A stretch of DNA of 64,000 nt from Proteles cristata cristata (GCA_017311185.1 JAESUZ010005169.1:2296501-2360500), one strand, 5' to 3'; positions 34,782-46,283 are shown, counted from the first letter of the stretch. Numbers and translations: made by a program. Notes: generated by a model not told the origin, from the letters alone.

Positions 34782-34903
34782 TACTGCATACGGCAGCCGC
34801 TGGGCACATAAGGCTCGTGAGCCCTTGAAACATGTACAGTCTGAATTGAAATGTGATGTAAGTGAAAAGAATATATGTTAAAGTTCAAAAAATGTAATAT
34901 GAA
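34782..34903. mobile_element. hAT-Charlie MITE, segment 1 of 3
   Basis: ctgggcacataaggctcgtgagcccttgaaacatgtacagtctgaattgaaatgtgatgtaagtg follows a known hAT MITE (ggctattgagcacttgaaatgtggctagtccgaattgagatgtgctgtaagtg). Interrupted at 34904. Confidence 0.72.
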
Positions 34904-35104
34904 GGGCACCTGGGTGGCTCAGTCAGTTAAAGGTCTGACTCCTGATTTCAGCTCAGGTCATGATCTCACAGTGCATGGGATGGAGCCCTGGGTGGGCTCC
35001 GCACTGATAGCACCGAGTGTGCTTGGGATTCTCTCTCTCCCTCTCTCTCTGTTCCTCCCCCTTCACATGTGTGCACTCTCTCTCTGAAATTAAATAAACA
35101 TTTT
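34904..35104 (+). mobile_element. CAN SINE, older type, inside hAT MITE
   Basis: ggcacctgggtggctcagtcag head and the older gatagcaccgagtgtgcttggg body. TSD aaaaatgtaatatgaa (34888-34903) and aaaaatgtgataagaa (35105-35120), 16 bp with two differences. Confidence 0.93.
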
Positions 35105-35225
35105 AAAAATGTGATAAGAAAAAATGTAAAAGAACTCAATGATCCTTTTACTGATTACATACTGAAACATAATATTTTAGGTATATTGGGTTAAGCAAAA
35201 TATATTTGTGACTTTTCTTTTTAAA
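35105..35225. mobile_element. hAT-Charlie MITE, segment 2 of 3
   Basis: tttactgattacatactgaaacataatattttaggtatattgggttaagcaaaatatatttgtg matches the element's middle (attgattacatgttgaaatgataatattttggatatattgggttaaataaaatatatt). Confidence 0.78.
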
Positions 35226-35454
35226 TGTTTTTTTATTCATTTCTAGGAGAGAGAGAGAGAGAGAGGAGAGAGAGGAGAGAGAGACAGCGTGAGCAGGGGA
35301 GGGTCAGAGAGAAGGAGTCACAGTCGGAAACCGTCTCCAGGCTCTGAGCTGGCAGTCAGCACAGAGCCCGACGCGGGGCTCGAACCCACGAACCCCGAGA
35401 TCATGACCTAAGCGAAAGTCGGACGCTTAACCGACTAAGCCACCCAGGCGCCCC
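35226..35454 (-). mobile_element. CAN SINE (antisense), youngest-looking copy
   Basis: Nearly all CpGs are retained (cccgacgcggggctcgaacccacgaacc; agtcggacgcttaaccgac; ggcgcccc end). It has the young-subgroup body and tcctag-type tail. Near-identical AT-rich flanks (cttttctttttaaa / tttatctttttaaa) are the likely TSD. Confidence 0.95.
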
Positions 35455-35562
35455 TTTATCTTTTTAAAAAAATTGTTCAGTGTGGCCATTAGAAAATTTT
35501 AAATTCTATATGCGGCTCACATATATGCCTGCCATTATATTTCTAGTGGACAACATTAATCT
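35455..35562. mobile_element. hAT-Charlie MITE, segment 3 of 3
   Basis: gtgtggccattagaaaattttaaattctatatgcggctcacatatatgcctgccattatatttctagtggacaacatt matches the terminal part (gtggctactagaaaatttaaaattacatatgtggctcgcattatatttctattggacagc). The terminal inverted repeats are decayed. Confidence 0.78.
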
Positions 35563-36625
35563 AGAGCCTTTACGAATTTCACAGATTGCTTGGTCTATTA
35601 AAGAAGAACCCAAAACTCTCAGGGTCTTTTTATGTGAAGAATGTGTCAGATACTGAATGAATACTTGCTACATGTATCTAATCTGTAAAACACATGGAAA
35701 TCACTTTGTCAGGGAGCATTAAAACTGGTTTGAGTTTTCACTAAGGAAACTGGTTTCTGACATATTACGCTGTTGTTTAAACTACTGAGGGAAAATGCTC
35801 TGTGTGAAGGGAGAATCAGGTGAGAACCTCTGAATGTGACTGGGTGCAGACTCACATTCATTAGGGGCTGCATGGCTCATTGGTGAGCACTGAGTGTCTA
35901 CCTGCCGATGTGTCACACCTCACCAAATGTGGACTCCCAGGCAGCCACCTCAATCATTTGCTGCCTCACTCCCCCTCCTGCCTTGACAGAGCTCTCCTTG
36001 AGCTTGCCTAAGAGTCTCTGTAGCCTCACTTACATACATTATTGACAAGATGAAGACAATCAATGTGGTTCCCTGGGGGCTAATATTTTCTCTAAGTAAG
36101 GCTGAAAATTTGTATTTATTCCTGGTTAATTTGTACATTCATGCTTCTCCTAGCTGCTTCTTGGATGCCATCTATTTAGTAGAGAAAAAAAAGAGCAACT
36201 ACTTTGTCAAGAATTTGAAACTTACATAATGGAGCTGGGGTCCGTTGTTAGGTAAGCCTCTGAAAAACTGGAAAAAAAAATTCTCCTGATAGTTTATTAA
36301 GCTAGGCAACAGGGATAATAGGATACCTGAATTCTCTTTTCTTTTTGCATTTTTCTCTTTGTTTCAAAATAGAGGATAAAAGGCCCTGGCTGCCACGATG
36401 TTACCAGGCAAATTTGGATACAGCTCCATTATTTTATTCTTTCTCTCTTTCGTTATGCATTTATTTTTCTTTTTTAAAATAAGAACTGTTTCCTAACAAA
36501 ATGAACATTTCAACCTACTCCTAATAAAATTCTGCACTGGAAATCTTACAAGTCTGCTACATAGAGGAAGCTCAATCATGAAGAGACAGATTGATTGACT
36601 GACTATATCATAAGAATGATCCAGA
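35563..36625. other. Anonymous non-coding sequence
   Basis: No repeat or gene recognised. A 62-codon minus frame (35950-36138) lacks any domain. Confidence 0.45.
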
Positions 36626-36640
36626 AGCCTCTACTATTTT

Positions 36641-36865
36641 ATTTTATTTAGTTTTAAAGTATATTTATTTATTTTGAGAGAGACAGAGAGAACATGAGCA
36701 GCGGAGGGGCAGAGAGATAGAGAGGGAGAGCGGGAGAATCCCAAGCAGGCTCCATGAGGTCACGGCACAGAGCGCCCCATGTGGGTTCAAACCTACAAAC
36801 TGTAAGATCATGGTCTGAGCTAAAAGCAAGTCAGACACTTAACCAACAGAGCCACCCAGGTACCC
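36641..36865 (-). mobile_element. CAN SINE (antisense)
   Basis: GA tract 36679-36735, cccaagcaggctccatg, aacagagccacccagg head. TSD agcctctactatttta (36626-36641) and agcctccactcatttta (36867-36883). Confidence 0.92.
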
Positions 36866-36929
36866 TAGCCTCCACTCATTTTAAATTCTCCTTTTTAGTG
36901 AATTATGCTTGTTTTCTAGTGGCATTTAG

Positions 36930-37029
36930 ATATTCACACACACATATATAGACACATTATATGCAATTGTACATTGTATATAGATATTTACATATATATA
37001 TAGATGCATAGATTTACATATATCTTTAT

Positions 37030-37064
<35 letters not shown>

Positions 37065-37066
37065 AT
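36930..37066. repeat. AT/AC low-complexity region
   Basis: Mixed cacaca and tatata blocks, ending with (AC)11 (37030-37051) and (AT)6 (37052-37063). Confidence 0.85.
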
Positions 37067-37477
37067 GTGTTCAATATACAAAGGATATATACATCCTTTT
37101 AGAGGTAATAATTTTCCTATATAATTAAAGAAGAAAATGCAAAAAACTATATGCTAGTTGTCTGTTAAAATAACAGCCTGAGTCAAGAACAGAGGTGACT
37201 GGATATAAGTTTCACCTGTTAAAATGCGTACTGTGTGCTTGTATTATTAAAGATAAATAATGCTATATCTTCTTCCATTGCCCAATTCCTCCATTATTGG
37301 AGTCTTTTTCCATCATTGTCTTAAAATTCATTTTCTCCTTGTCTTACCTTCTATTTATTCAACAATTTGAAAACATCTACAAGCTTCTAAAAACTTCATA
37401 TAAGTGAAAGCAGGTTAGAATTCACTTAGGTATTATATGTAAGTTTAGGAGAAGAAAGTTTTTATTTTCCCTTTTTA

Positions 37478-37689
37478 TGTTTAATGTTTATTATTTATTT
37501 TTGAGAGAGACTGACAGAGTGTGAATGAGGGAGGGGCAGAGAGAGAGAGGAAGACACAGAATACAAAGTGGGCTGGAGGCTCTGAGCTGTCAGCACAGAG
37601 CCCAATGCGGGGCCTGAAACCCATGAACCGTGAGATCATGACCTGAGCCAAAGTCAGACACTTAACCGACTGAGCCACCCAGGTGCCCC
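37478..37689 (-). mobile_element. CAN SINE (antisense)
   Basis: ggctctgagctgtcagcacagagcccaatgcgggg and aaccgactgagccacccaggtgcccc. Likely TSD tattttccctttttat (from 37463) and tattttctttttaac (37690-37704). Confidence 0.93.
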
Positions 37690-37704
37690 TATTTTCTTTT
37701 TAAC

Positions 37705-39884
37705 TATAACCCAGATCAAATAATTTTTTACAAAAGCTCTCTATCCCACTCATTACTTTTTTATGCTGAGGTGCATTAGTTTTAAATTTCTTTTTAAATA
37801 GGAAGATGTTTACTGCAGTAATGCTTTTCATAAAATTTTACCCAATTGGGTCTCTTAAAGGGATCAACATGTAGACAAAGATGGATGGGAAATTTATCCA
37901 TTTGGATCATGGAAAGATGAAAATCAGAAATTAGATGTAACGGGTTTTTATGCTTAAATTATTTAATTGATGGCCTGCCTTCATGCCACCTCATTCACCT
38001 AGGAATTTTTTGGGAATTCACAAAGGGTGTCTAATCCGAGCCTATAAAGAAACTTAACTGGTGTTTTCATGAACATCACATGGGACTGTCATTTGATTCC
38101 AGCAGAGACCAGGCAGCATTAACACTAGGAGTGCTTACTCTGGGACCTCATGGCCAAGTGTCACCACACAGGTGATGTGGAAACTTGGACATACGTCTTC
38201 ACTCTTAGGTCTTAGCTTAATCATTTGCAGAATAGAGATGGCAATTATACTTCAAGGACTTGCTGCGTAAACTACATGAGCTAAAATATGAGACGCACAA
38301 ATAATAATGAGTGAGTAATCACTCACTGGGCACCAATTATTCATCATCTTTTTCCTAGTCAACCTCCATCCTTTTGTTTTGGTGTTTACTGTAAGATTTC
38401 CTGTCTTCAGATTCACACCGAGGAGACTTGTTACTACCATGAATGCTCACAGAGGACCTCCTTTCCATAAGAAGCAATATTGAGCCTCCTGGAGAAAGAG
38501 CTGCAGAGGATTCTGAGATTACTGGGGTGCTCTTCACAGTCTTTAATGCACTGTGACAGTGTTGTCTGAAGATGTGGCGAGAACACTTCCCTCCTCACCT
38601 TTTCTGTAATAGTTTGTCACATACTTGAAAAGGGGGCTGCCTTGTCTTCTAAGTGCATAGTCTTCAGTGAAGTTAACTCGCTGACAATTTTGCATAGCTC
38701 CAAAGTTTAAAAATCTAAGAAACAGTAACTCATGTAAATTTAAATGCAAAGAATAGTGACTCACTTTCTCCCTCTGTATAAGTCAAGATAAATAGTTTTT
38801 ACCATGAAAAAGGACATTGATTTCATTTATTTCATTATGTCTAAAATTAAAGTCATCTGTCTCATTTGAAAAGCTAAATTTTCATTTCATAATGAGAAGT
38901 ATTTTTGTATTAGTTTTCCAGGTAGAATATTCCTTTAAGCAAAGGGCACTTTAAGGGTTAATGGGGTCTGTTCTCATTAATACTAAAACTTAGGAATGAT
39001 TTTAGATTTCACCTAAGGGAAAACACCACAAATGTAAACTGTCAACTCATATAGATGCATCCTAAAATCTCAATCAAACACAGTGATGTATTGTCAGGGA
39101 AAATAACTATCCTCTTGATTTAAAGAGTGCATTTTTCTCTCCCTTGTGACAAAGGAAGCATTTAATTACTAAAAGCTTATAGTGGTCCAAGTTGACAGCT
39201 AATTTTATTTCATCATGCCAAATATGTTGTAAGACATTAAGTTTAAGATATATCTTAGAACTTTCAGAATTGTTTCACAGGAGGTTAGGATAAATTACTA
39301 TTGTTCTCAATATGTTTCAATTACAAACTTTTCAATTACAAAAGTGTGGTCAACATCAATCAACACCAAATGCAAAGGAGTTGTAGGATAGTGGGAAATG
39401 TCCTGAATTGGCTTTGTGATCATTTGGGTTTCATTTCTGGCACTTTGATGAAAGTGGTAACATTGAAGCTATTTAGCTTTTTCCCTTTTTTCAGTCTGCA
39501 TGCCTAACAACTATAGACTTTGGCTAAACATGCTTTATTGTCCATCCTAAAGGCAAACTATTTAGAGTGTTGGTTTTCTACACAGACAAACTTCCATGCT
39601 CTTGATCCATTAATAAAAAGTTTACAAACTGCAACTGAGAAATTGAAGTAATGGTCAATCTAATCAATAATGAAAAAAAACTTTTAATAAAAGGTGCATT
39701 TCACAGTTTCTGGGTTTTGACAATGTAATTGGTGAATGGCAAAGAAAAACAGTCTGCTCATAAGTCTTATTGGCATAAACATAGGAAAACAGGCACTTTT
39801 TTAAACTGCTGAAGTAAGATTTCATATTAGTAAAAGTTTTATGGATGGTAATATGCCAAAGTACATTAAAAACAGTAAAAATAG
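37705..39884. other. Anonymous non-coding sequence
   Basis: 2.2 kb without a recognisable gene or repeat. Short frames up to 78 codons only. Confidence 0.45.
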
Positions 39885-40065
39885 CCATTGAATCCAACAC
39901 TTCACTTATAAGAATTTATACTGAGACAAAGAACATATTTACCAAGGTAGTTTACATTTATACTTAGTAACCATTAACATATAATTATCTGCAATAGAAA
40001 AAATAAAACAAGAAATATGAAAACTTAAATATTAAAGAATAGGAGATTAGTTACATGAATGTTGA
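39885..40065 (+). mobile_element. Old L1M 3' fragment, part 1
   Basis: ccaacacttcacttataagaatttatactgagacaaag (cf. cccagcaattccacttctagggatttatcctaaagaaata), then tatctgcaatagaaaaaataaaacaagaaatatgaaa (cf. ataatagcgaaaaactggaaac) and gaataggagattagttaca (cf. aatagggaattggttaaata). The order is kept throughout. Confidence 0.68.
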
Positions 40066-40299
40066 TCAGACTCTGCACAGGGTAATATCAGCAATACAGG
40101 TTTTGGAATCAGAGAGTCACCTCGGGACTCTGAAATTTCACAGTACTATTTTCTTGTGAAAGTTCTCCATCACTGTAAAACTTGGTCTCTGGCCCTTTTA
40201 ACATGGAACTAATCATGGCATCATTATCAGAGGGGTGAAAACTAAATTAGATATGATTTGTATTGGGCTTTATACTAATGTGCTCATAATATTAACATA
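40066..40299 (+). mobile_element. MIR-like insert inside L1M
   Basis: caggttttggaatcagagagtcacct, gaactaatcatggcatcattatcagaggggtgaaaactaaattaga and gggctttatactaatgtgctcataat resemble MIR (cttggagtcaga..., gggataataatagtacctacctcatagggttgttgtgaggattaaatgaga). It sits between two collinear L1M pieces. Confidence 0.45.
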
Positions 40300-40490
40300 A
40301 ATCTATATGATGGGCACTCCTAGCTATGTGGATGAAAAGCTATGTCAACTGACATGGGAGGTAATTTTTAATTATGTATTGACTTTAAAAAAATAAGAAG
40401 TTACACGGCAGCAGAATAGTATTAAGCTGAAATCCTATTTTTAGTATAAATAAGTGAAGAAAATGAAAAAGCCTGCATATAAATTCTTTG
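40300..40490 (+). mobile_element. Old L1M 3' fragment, part 2
   Basis: ctatgtggatgaaaagctatgtcaactgacatgggaggtaatttttaattatgtattgac, then gaagttacacggcagcagaatagtatta (cf. gcaggttacagaacagtatgtatagta) and aaatcctatttttagtataaa. Collinear with part 1. Confidence 0.62.
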
Positions 40491-41143
40491 TTTATTTATA
40501 TATTCTGGTTTTTATACTATTCATACATTATTGTTTAATTTTTATGGAAAAATATTTTTTGCTAAGTTGTAGGTAAGTCAAAGTCAAAAATAAAACATTG
40601 TCACTAGGATTTAAAGAAAAATAGATATTTTAATCATACTTAAAATAAAAAACTAAAAGATAAAGTATGTATTTGCTAAACTGAATTGCATTTATACAGT
40701 TTGGGAAATCAGCAGAAAAGGAATAAAACAAATTAAAATTTAGACAATAAAATTGTAATAAGTTACAATTATTCCAAATTGCCTATAAAATTCATAAAAC
40801 TTTTATGTACTATTAATATATCTTTTAATATATAGCTGATCAGTGGAGGGGCGGGTGCCAGAAATAAAGACAGCAAAGAAAGCACAAAAGTGGGATCTGA
40901 AACCAAGATGCTGTATTTGCATATAGGCCCCATCAGCTATATTGATGAGTTCCACATGGAAAGTATCTCGTTTGCCAGATACTGGAGCTGCAATGGAGCC
41001 TCTTGTGTAAAGCACAAAGTTTTGAAGGGCTGATGCATTTTTAAAGGAAAGGACTACAAAAATAATTCTATTAGCCACAGACAACTTGGCTTTTAAAGAT
41101 ACAGAACACCAGGCTCCCTCTGTAGTGGATAAAGGCCTCCAAT

Positions 41144-41189
<46 letters not shown>

Positions 41190-41449
41190 AAGAGGAAAGG
41201 GCTGCAGATAAAATGAATTAGAATTTATAAACACCACAAACTGACGTTCCATGAGAGAGCAGGTCTAGCAAACAGGAAACACAACTAGGACATAGCAAAA
41301 CCCTATTGTATTTACTTATCCAATCTTAAAATAATATAGGAAATACAGACAGGGATAACAAGCTACAAAGAAAGGGCACTGAAGAGAAAAAGACAAAGAA
41401 GCAGGCAGATTTAAAAGAGAATTCCTATAAGTAAAACAAAAAAATAAAG
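40491..41449. other. Anonymous sequence with long (GT)n
   Basis: A 149-codon minus frame (40803-41252) spans the (GT)n as His-Thr repeats. It shows no recognised domain and is treated as spurious. Confidence 0.5.
41146..41186 (+). repeat. (GT)20 microsatellite
   Basis: Uninterrupted GT run of about 41 bases, ending gtgcgca. It is the longest dinucleotide run in the window. Confidence 0.96.
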
Positions 41450-41870
41450 TCTTTGAAATTATCGTCCATTCATAGGAGAATGAGTTAATAAACTATAGTA
41501 TATTCAATGAAAATTTAGACAGAGAGAAAAAAAATCAATTCAAGCTTTATACATTAAAAGGAAAACTGGGTTAAAAAAATGATACCAAGGATATATCCAG
41601 TATGGTATCAGTAGTGTACAATTTAAAACATCCAACACAATACCATAATTATTAGAAATACATGTTTAGTATCAAGGCCAACAAATGCATAGAAACAATG
41701 AAATTCAGGCTGATATAGAGGTATGGAAACTGGAAAGGGACACAATAAGGCCTTAAACTGCTTACTAATTGTTTTTCTCTCCAGCTCATTAGTGAGCATA
41801 TTACTCTTTGCACATTTTGTATATCTGAAATATTTCATAATAATCTTTGTTAAGTTATTGTACAGAGTTC
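41450..41870 (+). mobile_element. Old L1M 3' end, second copy
   Basis: ccattcataggagaatgagttaataaactatagtatattc, gataccaaggatatatccag, gtatggtatcagtagtgtacaattt and gaggtatggaaactgg follow the L1M 3' layout (aggactggttaaataaattatggtacatcc..., ccaagatatattg, agtatgatccc). Same orientation as 39885-40490 but a separate copy. Confidence 0.58.
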
Positions 41871-43149
41871 AAAAAAATCAAACATAATTCATGAACTAAA
41901 AGGTATATCCAAGATAGGGTCGCTTAACATTAGAAAATCTATATACTGTATTGTTCACTGCTGTAATAAAATTTAAGCTACAGTATGGTCTCTATACATG
42001 TTATATAAAGAAGCCAGGAAAAATGATGTAGGGTCAGAATCGATTTATTAATCAGATGTCAATAATAACTGTTTGAAGGGTCATATTAATTAATATAACC
42101 TCTATAAAATATGTATTTGCCGAAAGGCCAAGTAGATAAAATATTGAAACTAAAAACTCAAACAGATGTAGATTTGATGTTATAAAAATTAGGATAATGA
42201 GTTTGTCTTGTTCTTGACTTTAAATTTAATATTTCTATTTGGTCATTGCATGTAACACTTGACACATTTAAAAAAGGTAATATTTTCTGAAATGTAAAAG
42301 TACATGTTTTTTGATACTGATATTTAGTCTGATATATCTGTGATCAGAGTGGAACAGCATTCTACATCTAGAGAGAAGACTGTGATGTGAAATTCCTGTC
42401 ATCTTGCTGAATTTTTATCTGCTTCGTCTGTTTATTAGTAAGAGATTAATGGTTGGATCTCACATTAGGATAGTGAAGTTTTCAATTTCTCCTTACAGAT
42501 GTATAACATTTTGTACTATGTATTTTAAAATTATGTTTTTAGGTACATAGGAGTTTGAAAGTTTCCAGAAAGTCACAGCTGTAAATGAGTGATTCTCATA
42601 GGTGCTCATGCAGTAGCCACAATGAGACTTGAGAGTGTCACATAGTGGAACTGATACTAACCTCAATCGTACATTTTCAAAAACTTGATGCCTTTGTAGG
42701 TATCTGCCTGCAACTGTTAGTAGAATATAAATGCTTTCCCTTCTCTCACACTTTTGAAATTTTACAGGGATACTCTTCACTGATAAACTCTCAACTAGAT
42801 CCATAAATATAAGGGAGTCCTGGAAAATGTAGTTCTAGGCTTCCATAAAAGACTGCATGTTGGGGTAACATTGGTGCACTGTTTACAGTAGATAATTCAA
42901 TACAATATACTCTTGTTTACTCAGAATCCATAGCTATCATTCTATCTTAAATTTCTAGACTGTAATATACAAACAATAGCATTCTTTCACCGAACTTGAT
43001 GTAACTACCCATCACACAATCACACAACAGAAATTTGCTTACCACCTACCAAAAGAACATATAGTCAAAATGTTTCAGAAGTGATCTCTGTGTGATATTT
43101 CTTCTAATTCTAGGTCAGTCATGATCTCCCTGTATATATCAGTGAGGAT
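41871..43149. other. Anonymous non-coding sequence
   Basis: No repeat or gene recognised. A 103-codon minus frame (42493-42804) has no known domain. Confidence 0.45.
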
Positions 43150-43480
43150 AGGTAAGGTTATGGTTCAGTAAAAAATAAACCCCAAATAAAAGTAACTTAA
43201 AACAGAATTTATTTCTAAGTCATGGTACGTTTCCACGTATATCAGTAGGGCTTTCTCCTCCATGTCTTCCTCACTTTGGGAGTCAGGTTAACAGAAGTTA
43301 TCTCATGTAGAATATTGATAGTCACGACAGCCAAGGGAAAAGAAATTGGGGAACTGTGCACCAATCACAAATGGTCAATTCAACAAGTTACTTAGGTCCA
43401 TATTTTATTAGTCAGATCAAGTCCCATGGCCATGCCCAAGTTTAATGGAGGAGGAGTCTGGTCTTTTATATTCCTAATTA
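43150..43480 (+). repeat. Ancient mammalian repeat, family unresolved
   Basis: taaaaaataaaccccaaataaaagtaacttaaaacagaatttatttctaagtcatg resembles a mammalian-wide repeat (aaacaaccccaaaatctcagtggcttaaaacaa...tttatttctcgctcatg). gctttctcctccatgtcttcct and atcaagtcccatggccatgcccaa fit its later part (...gtcacatggccacaccta). I cannot name the family. Confidence 0.42.
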
Positions 43481-44279
43481 TAAATGGTAATAATGTTAAA
43501 CACAGTAACCTGTGATAGAAAATAGAATTTTTTAAGCAATAATAATCAGAGAGGTAAAAGAGAAAATACCTTAGATACCTCCCTCCAAAACATTTTATTA
43601 TCCTATATGGTTTCATAATACTTAGCATCATAAAATTTTTATTTCCAGCTTTATTTATCTTCTTCTTCAGTCAAAATTAGACATTTTGTTATGAGAGAAT
43701 GTTACAACATGGTTAGCTTCTTTAACTCCACTTTTCTTACTCAATGTTTGATTTTCTTTTCATTTCTGTCTATTCAACATTATTAAGTAGAACTAGAGAT
43801 ACTGCTACTCCAGCTACGGCATCAAGCTATTGTGAAGGTAAAGTTTTGTCTTAAGATGTTTTCTATTTACTAAGTCAAGATATAAGACCAATTAAGCATT
43901 TTCAATTTCATATTGTCCTCTTATAAGACTTTAGCTGAGATCTGTGATGTAACAAATATCCCATTTTATGAAAGAATTTGGTAAGAACATTATAAAACTC
44001 TGAGAATGCACTTGAACATTTAAATAAAGTTAATAATTTAAGCCAAAAAGAATACAATAATTAAGGATTAGTAAAACAATGTGTTTAAAACAACAAAAGT
44101 TGTGGCCTGGAGGTAAGAACTAGTATAGGTATATTCAACACATATTCCACAATTTTTTTTTGTGCAGCATGTAAGGATTAGAGGAGCTATGAGAATATTC
44201 TTGAAGAAAAATAATGTTATCATAGTGTTTGTTTTTAAGCAACATAACAAGGTTCTTCAGAAAATGAAAGTGTCTTTTT
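43481..44279. other. Anonymous non-coding sequence
   Basis: No repeat or gene recognised. Confidence 0.45.
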
Positions 44280-44293
44280 AAAATGCTGCCTTA
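44280..44293 (+). repeat. Left TSD of the short L1
   Basis: aaaatgctgcctta, matched by aaaatactgcctta at 44638-44651 (one difference in 14). Confidence 0.9.
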
Positions 44294-44637
44294 CCATGTG
44301 TAGCAACATGGATGGACCTTGAGGGTGTTATGCTGAGCGAAATAAGTCAGGCAGAGAAGGACAAATATCATATGTGTGCACGTATAGGATTAGGAGGAAC
44401 ATAACAGAGGACCAAGGGGGAGAAGAAGGGCGGAAATGGTAGGGGAAAGGGAGAGAGGCAAACCATGAGAGACTCTTGAATGCTGACAAAAACTGAGGAC
44501 TGATGGATGTGGGGGGGGAGGGGTGATGGCCATGGAGGAGGACACTTGTGGGGATGAGCACTGAGTGTTATGTGGAAACTAATTTGACAATAAACTATTT
44601 GTAAAAAAAAAAAAATAAAAAAAAATAAATAAAAAAT
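44294..44637 (+). mobile_element. Young L1, strongly 5' truncated (344 bp)
   Basis: Begins catgtgtagcaacatggatggaccttgagg (end of ORF2) and runs through the G-rich 3' UTR (gtggggggggaggggtg) to caataaactatttgtaaaa and a complex A-rich tail. Almost identical to 45848-46160. A typical target-primed insertion. Confidence 0.93.
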
Positions 44638-44651
44638 AAAATACTGCCTTA

Positions 44652-44804
44652 ATTCAAGGTTCATGTTTTCTATTAACTATTTCAATTTCTTTGACCTTCC
44701 CACTTTACTTTCCTACTTTTTTTTTAAATTATACAACATATATCTCCAACTATTTAAGAAAAGGAGGAAAAACATCTTTTATATATTTGGACAAGAACCA
44801 TAAT
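44652..44804. other. Short spacer between L1 and SINE
   Basis: Unique AT-rich DNA. aagaaccataa (44793-44803) is the left TSD of the split SINE, matched by aagaaccttaa at 46284-46294. Confidence 0.6.
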
Positions 44805-44935
44805 GGGGATTCTTGGAGGCTCAGTCTGTTAAGGGTCCAACTCCTGATTTTAGCTCAGATCATGGTCTTATGGTCATACTGAGCCCCTCATGGGGCTGTG
44901 TGCTGACTGTGGAGCCTGCTTAAGAGCCTCTCTCT
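44805..44935 (+). mobile_element. CAN SINE, 5' part (split by L1)
   Basis: ggggattcttggaggctcagtctg head, then tcctgattttagctcagatcatgg, and body gtggagcctgcttaagagcctctct. It breaks at about 44935 and resumes at 46243. Confidence 0.88.
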
Positions 44936-45960
44936 CCTACTGGACAGCAACATGCAGAAGAATGAAACTAGATCATTTTCTCACACCATGCACAAAAATA
45001 AACTCAAAATGGATAAAGGACCTGAACGTGAGACAGGAAACTATCAACACCCTAGAGGAGAAAGCAGGAAACAACCTCCTTGACCTCCACCGCAGCAACT
45101 TCTTACTTGACACATCCCCAAAAGCAAGGGAATCAAGAGCAAAAATAAACTGTTGGGACCTCATCAAGATTAAAAGCTTCTGCACAGCCAAGGAAACAAC
45201 CCAGAAAATTAATAGGCAACCAACGGAATGGGAAAAGATAGTTGCAAATGACATATCAGATAAAGGGTTGATATCCAGAATCTACAAGGAACTCACCAAG
45301 CTACACGCCCGAAAAACCAACAACCCAGTGAAGAAATGGGCAGAAGATATGAACAGACACTTCTCCAAAGAGGACATCCAGATGGCCAACAGACACATGA
45401 AACGATGCTCAGCATCGCTCCTCATCAGGGAAATACAAATCAAAACCACACTGAGATACCACCTCACGCCAGTCTGAGTGGCTAAAATGAGCCAATCAGA
45501 GAACTCTAGATGCTGGCGAGGATGTGGAGAAACCGGCACCCTCCTACACTGTTGGTGGGAATGTAAACTGGTACAGCCCCTCTGGAAAACAGTGTGGAGG
45601 TTCCTCAGGAAACTAACAATAGAACTCCCCTATGACCCAGCAATAGCACTGCTAGGAATTTACCCAAGGGATACAGAAATGCTGAGGCATAGGAGCACAT
45701 GTACCCCAATGTTCATAGCAGCACTCTCCACAATAGCTAAAACATGGAAAGAGCCTAAGTGTCCATCAACAGATGAATGGATCAAGAAGATGTGGTTTAT
45801 CTATACCATGGAATACTACATGGCAATGAGAAACAATGAAATCTGGCCATGTGTAGCAACATGGATGGACCTTGAGGGTGTTATGCTGAGCGAAATAAGT
45901 CAGGCAGAGAAGGACAAATATCATATGTGTGCACGTATAGGAGGATTAGGAGGAGCTTAA
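44936..45960 (+). pseudogene. L1 ORF2 C-terminal remnant, one in-frame stop
   Basis: About 340 codons of the C-terminal part of L1 ORF2p in one frame, from [13 protein letters not shown] to the native stop TAA at 45958-45960. The only break is a TGA at 45475-45477, after which reading continues in the same frame. The Cys-rich motif CX3CX7HX4C is intact at 45511-45564, followed by [11 protein letters not shown] and [13 protein letters not shown]. Endonuclease and reverse-transcriptase domains are absent (5' truncation), so it is inert. The low damage shows the insertion is fairly recent. Confidence 0.92.
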
Positions 45961-46242
45961 CAGAGGACCAAGGGGGAGAAGAAGGGTGGAAATGGTGGGG
46001 GAAAGGGGGAGAGGCAAACCATGAGAGACTCTTGAATGCTGACAAAAACTGAGGACTGGTGGATGTGGGGGGGAGGAGGGGTGGGCATGGAGGAGGGCAC
46101 TTGTGGGGATGAGCACTGGGTGTTATATAGAAACTAATTTGACAATAAACTATTTGTAAAAAAATATATATATAAAAAAAATAAAGAAGAAAAAAATAAA
46201 TAAAAATAAACATTAAAAATTTTAAAATAAAGATTAAAAAAA
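44936..46242 (+). mobile_element. Young L1, 5' truncated, inside SINE
   Basis: A 1.3-kb LINE-1 3' end: ORF2 C-terminal part (44936-45960), G-rich 3' UTR (gatgtgggggggaggaggggtg near 46060) and a long A-rich tail with TA units (46157-46242). The TSD is drawn from the host SINE: aagagcctctctct (44922-44935) and aagagtctctccct (46243-46256). It shares its subfamily with the 344-bp L1 just upstream. Confidence 0.93.
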
Positions 46243-46283
46243 AAGAGTCTCTCCCTCTCTCTCTCTCTCTCTAAAAAAAAAAA
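46243..46283 (+). mobile_element. CAN SINE, 3' part (split by L1)
   Basis: Continues the CT tract (gtctctccctctctctc) and ends in ctaaaaaaaaaaaa. The SINE's own right TSD follows (46284-46294). Confidence 0.88.

Noticed and set aside
40803..41252. 149-codon minus-strand open frame
   Set aside because: It runs through the (GT)20 as a His-Thr run, has no recognisable domain and shows no supporting context.
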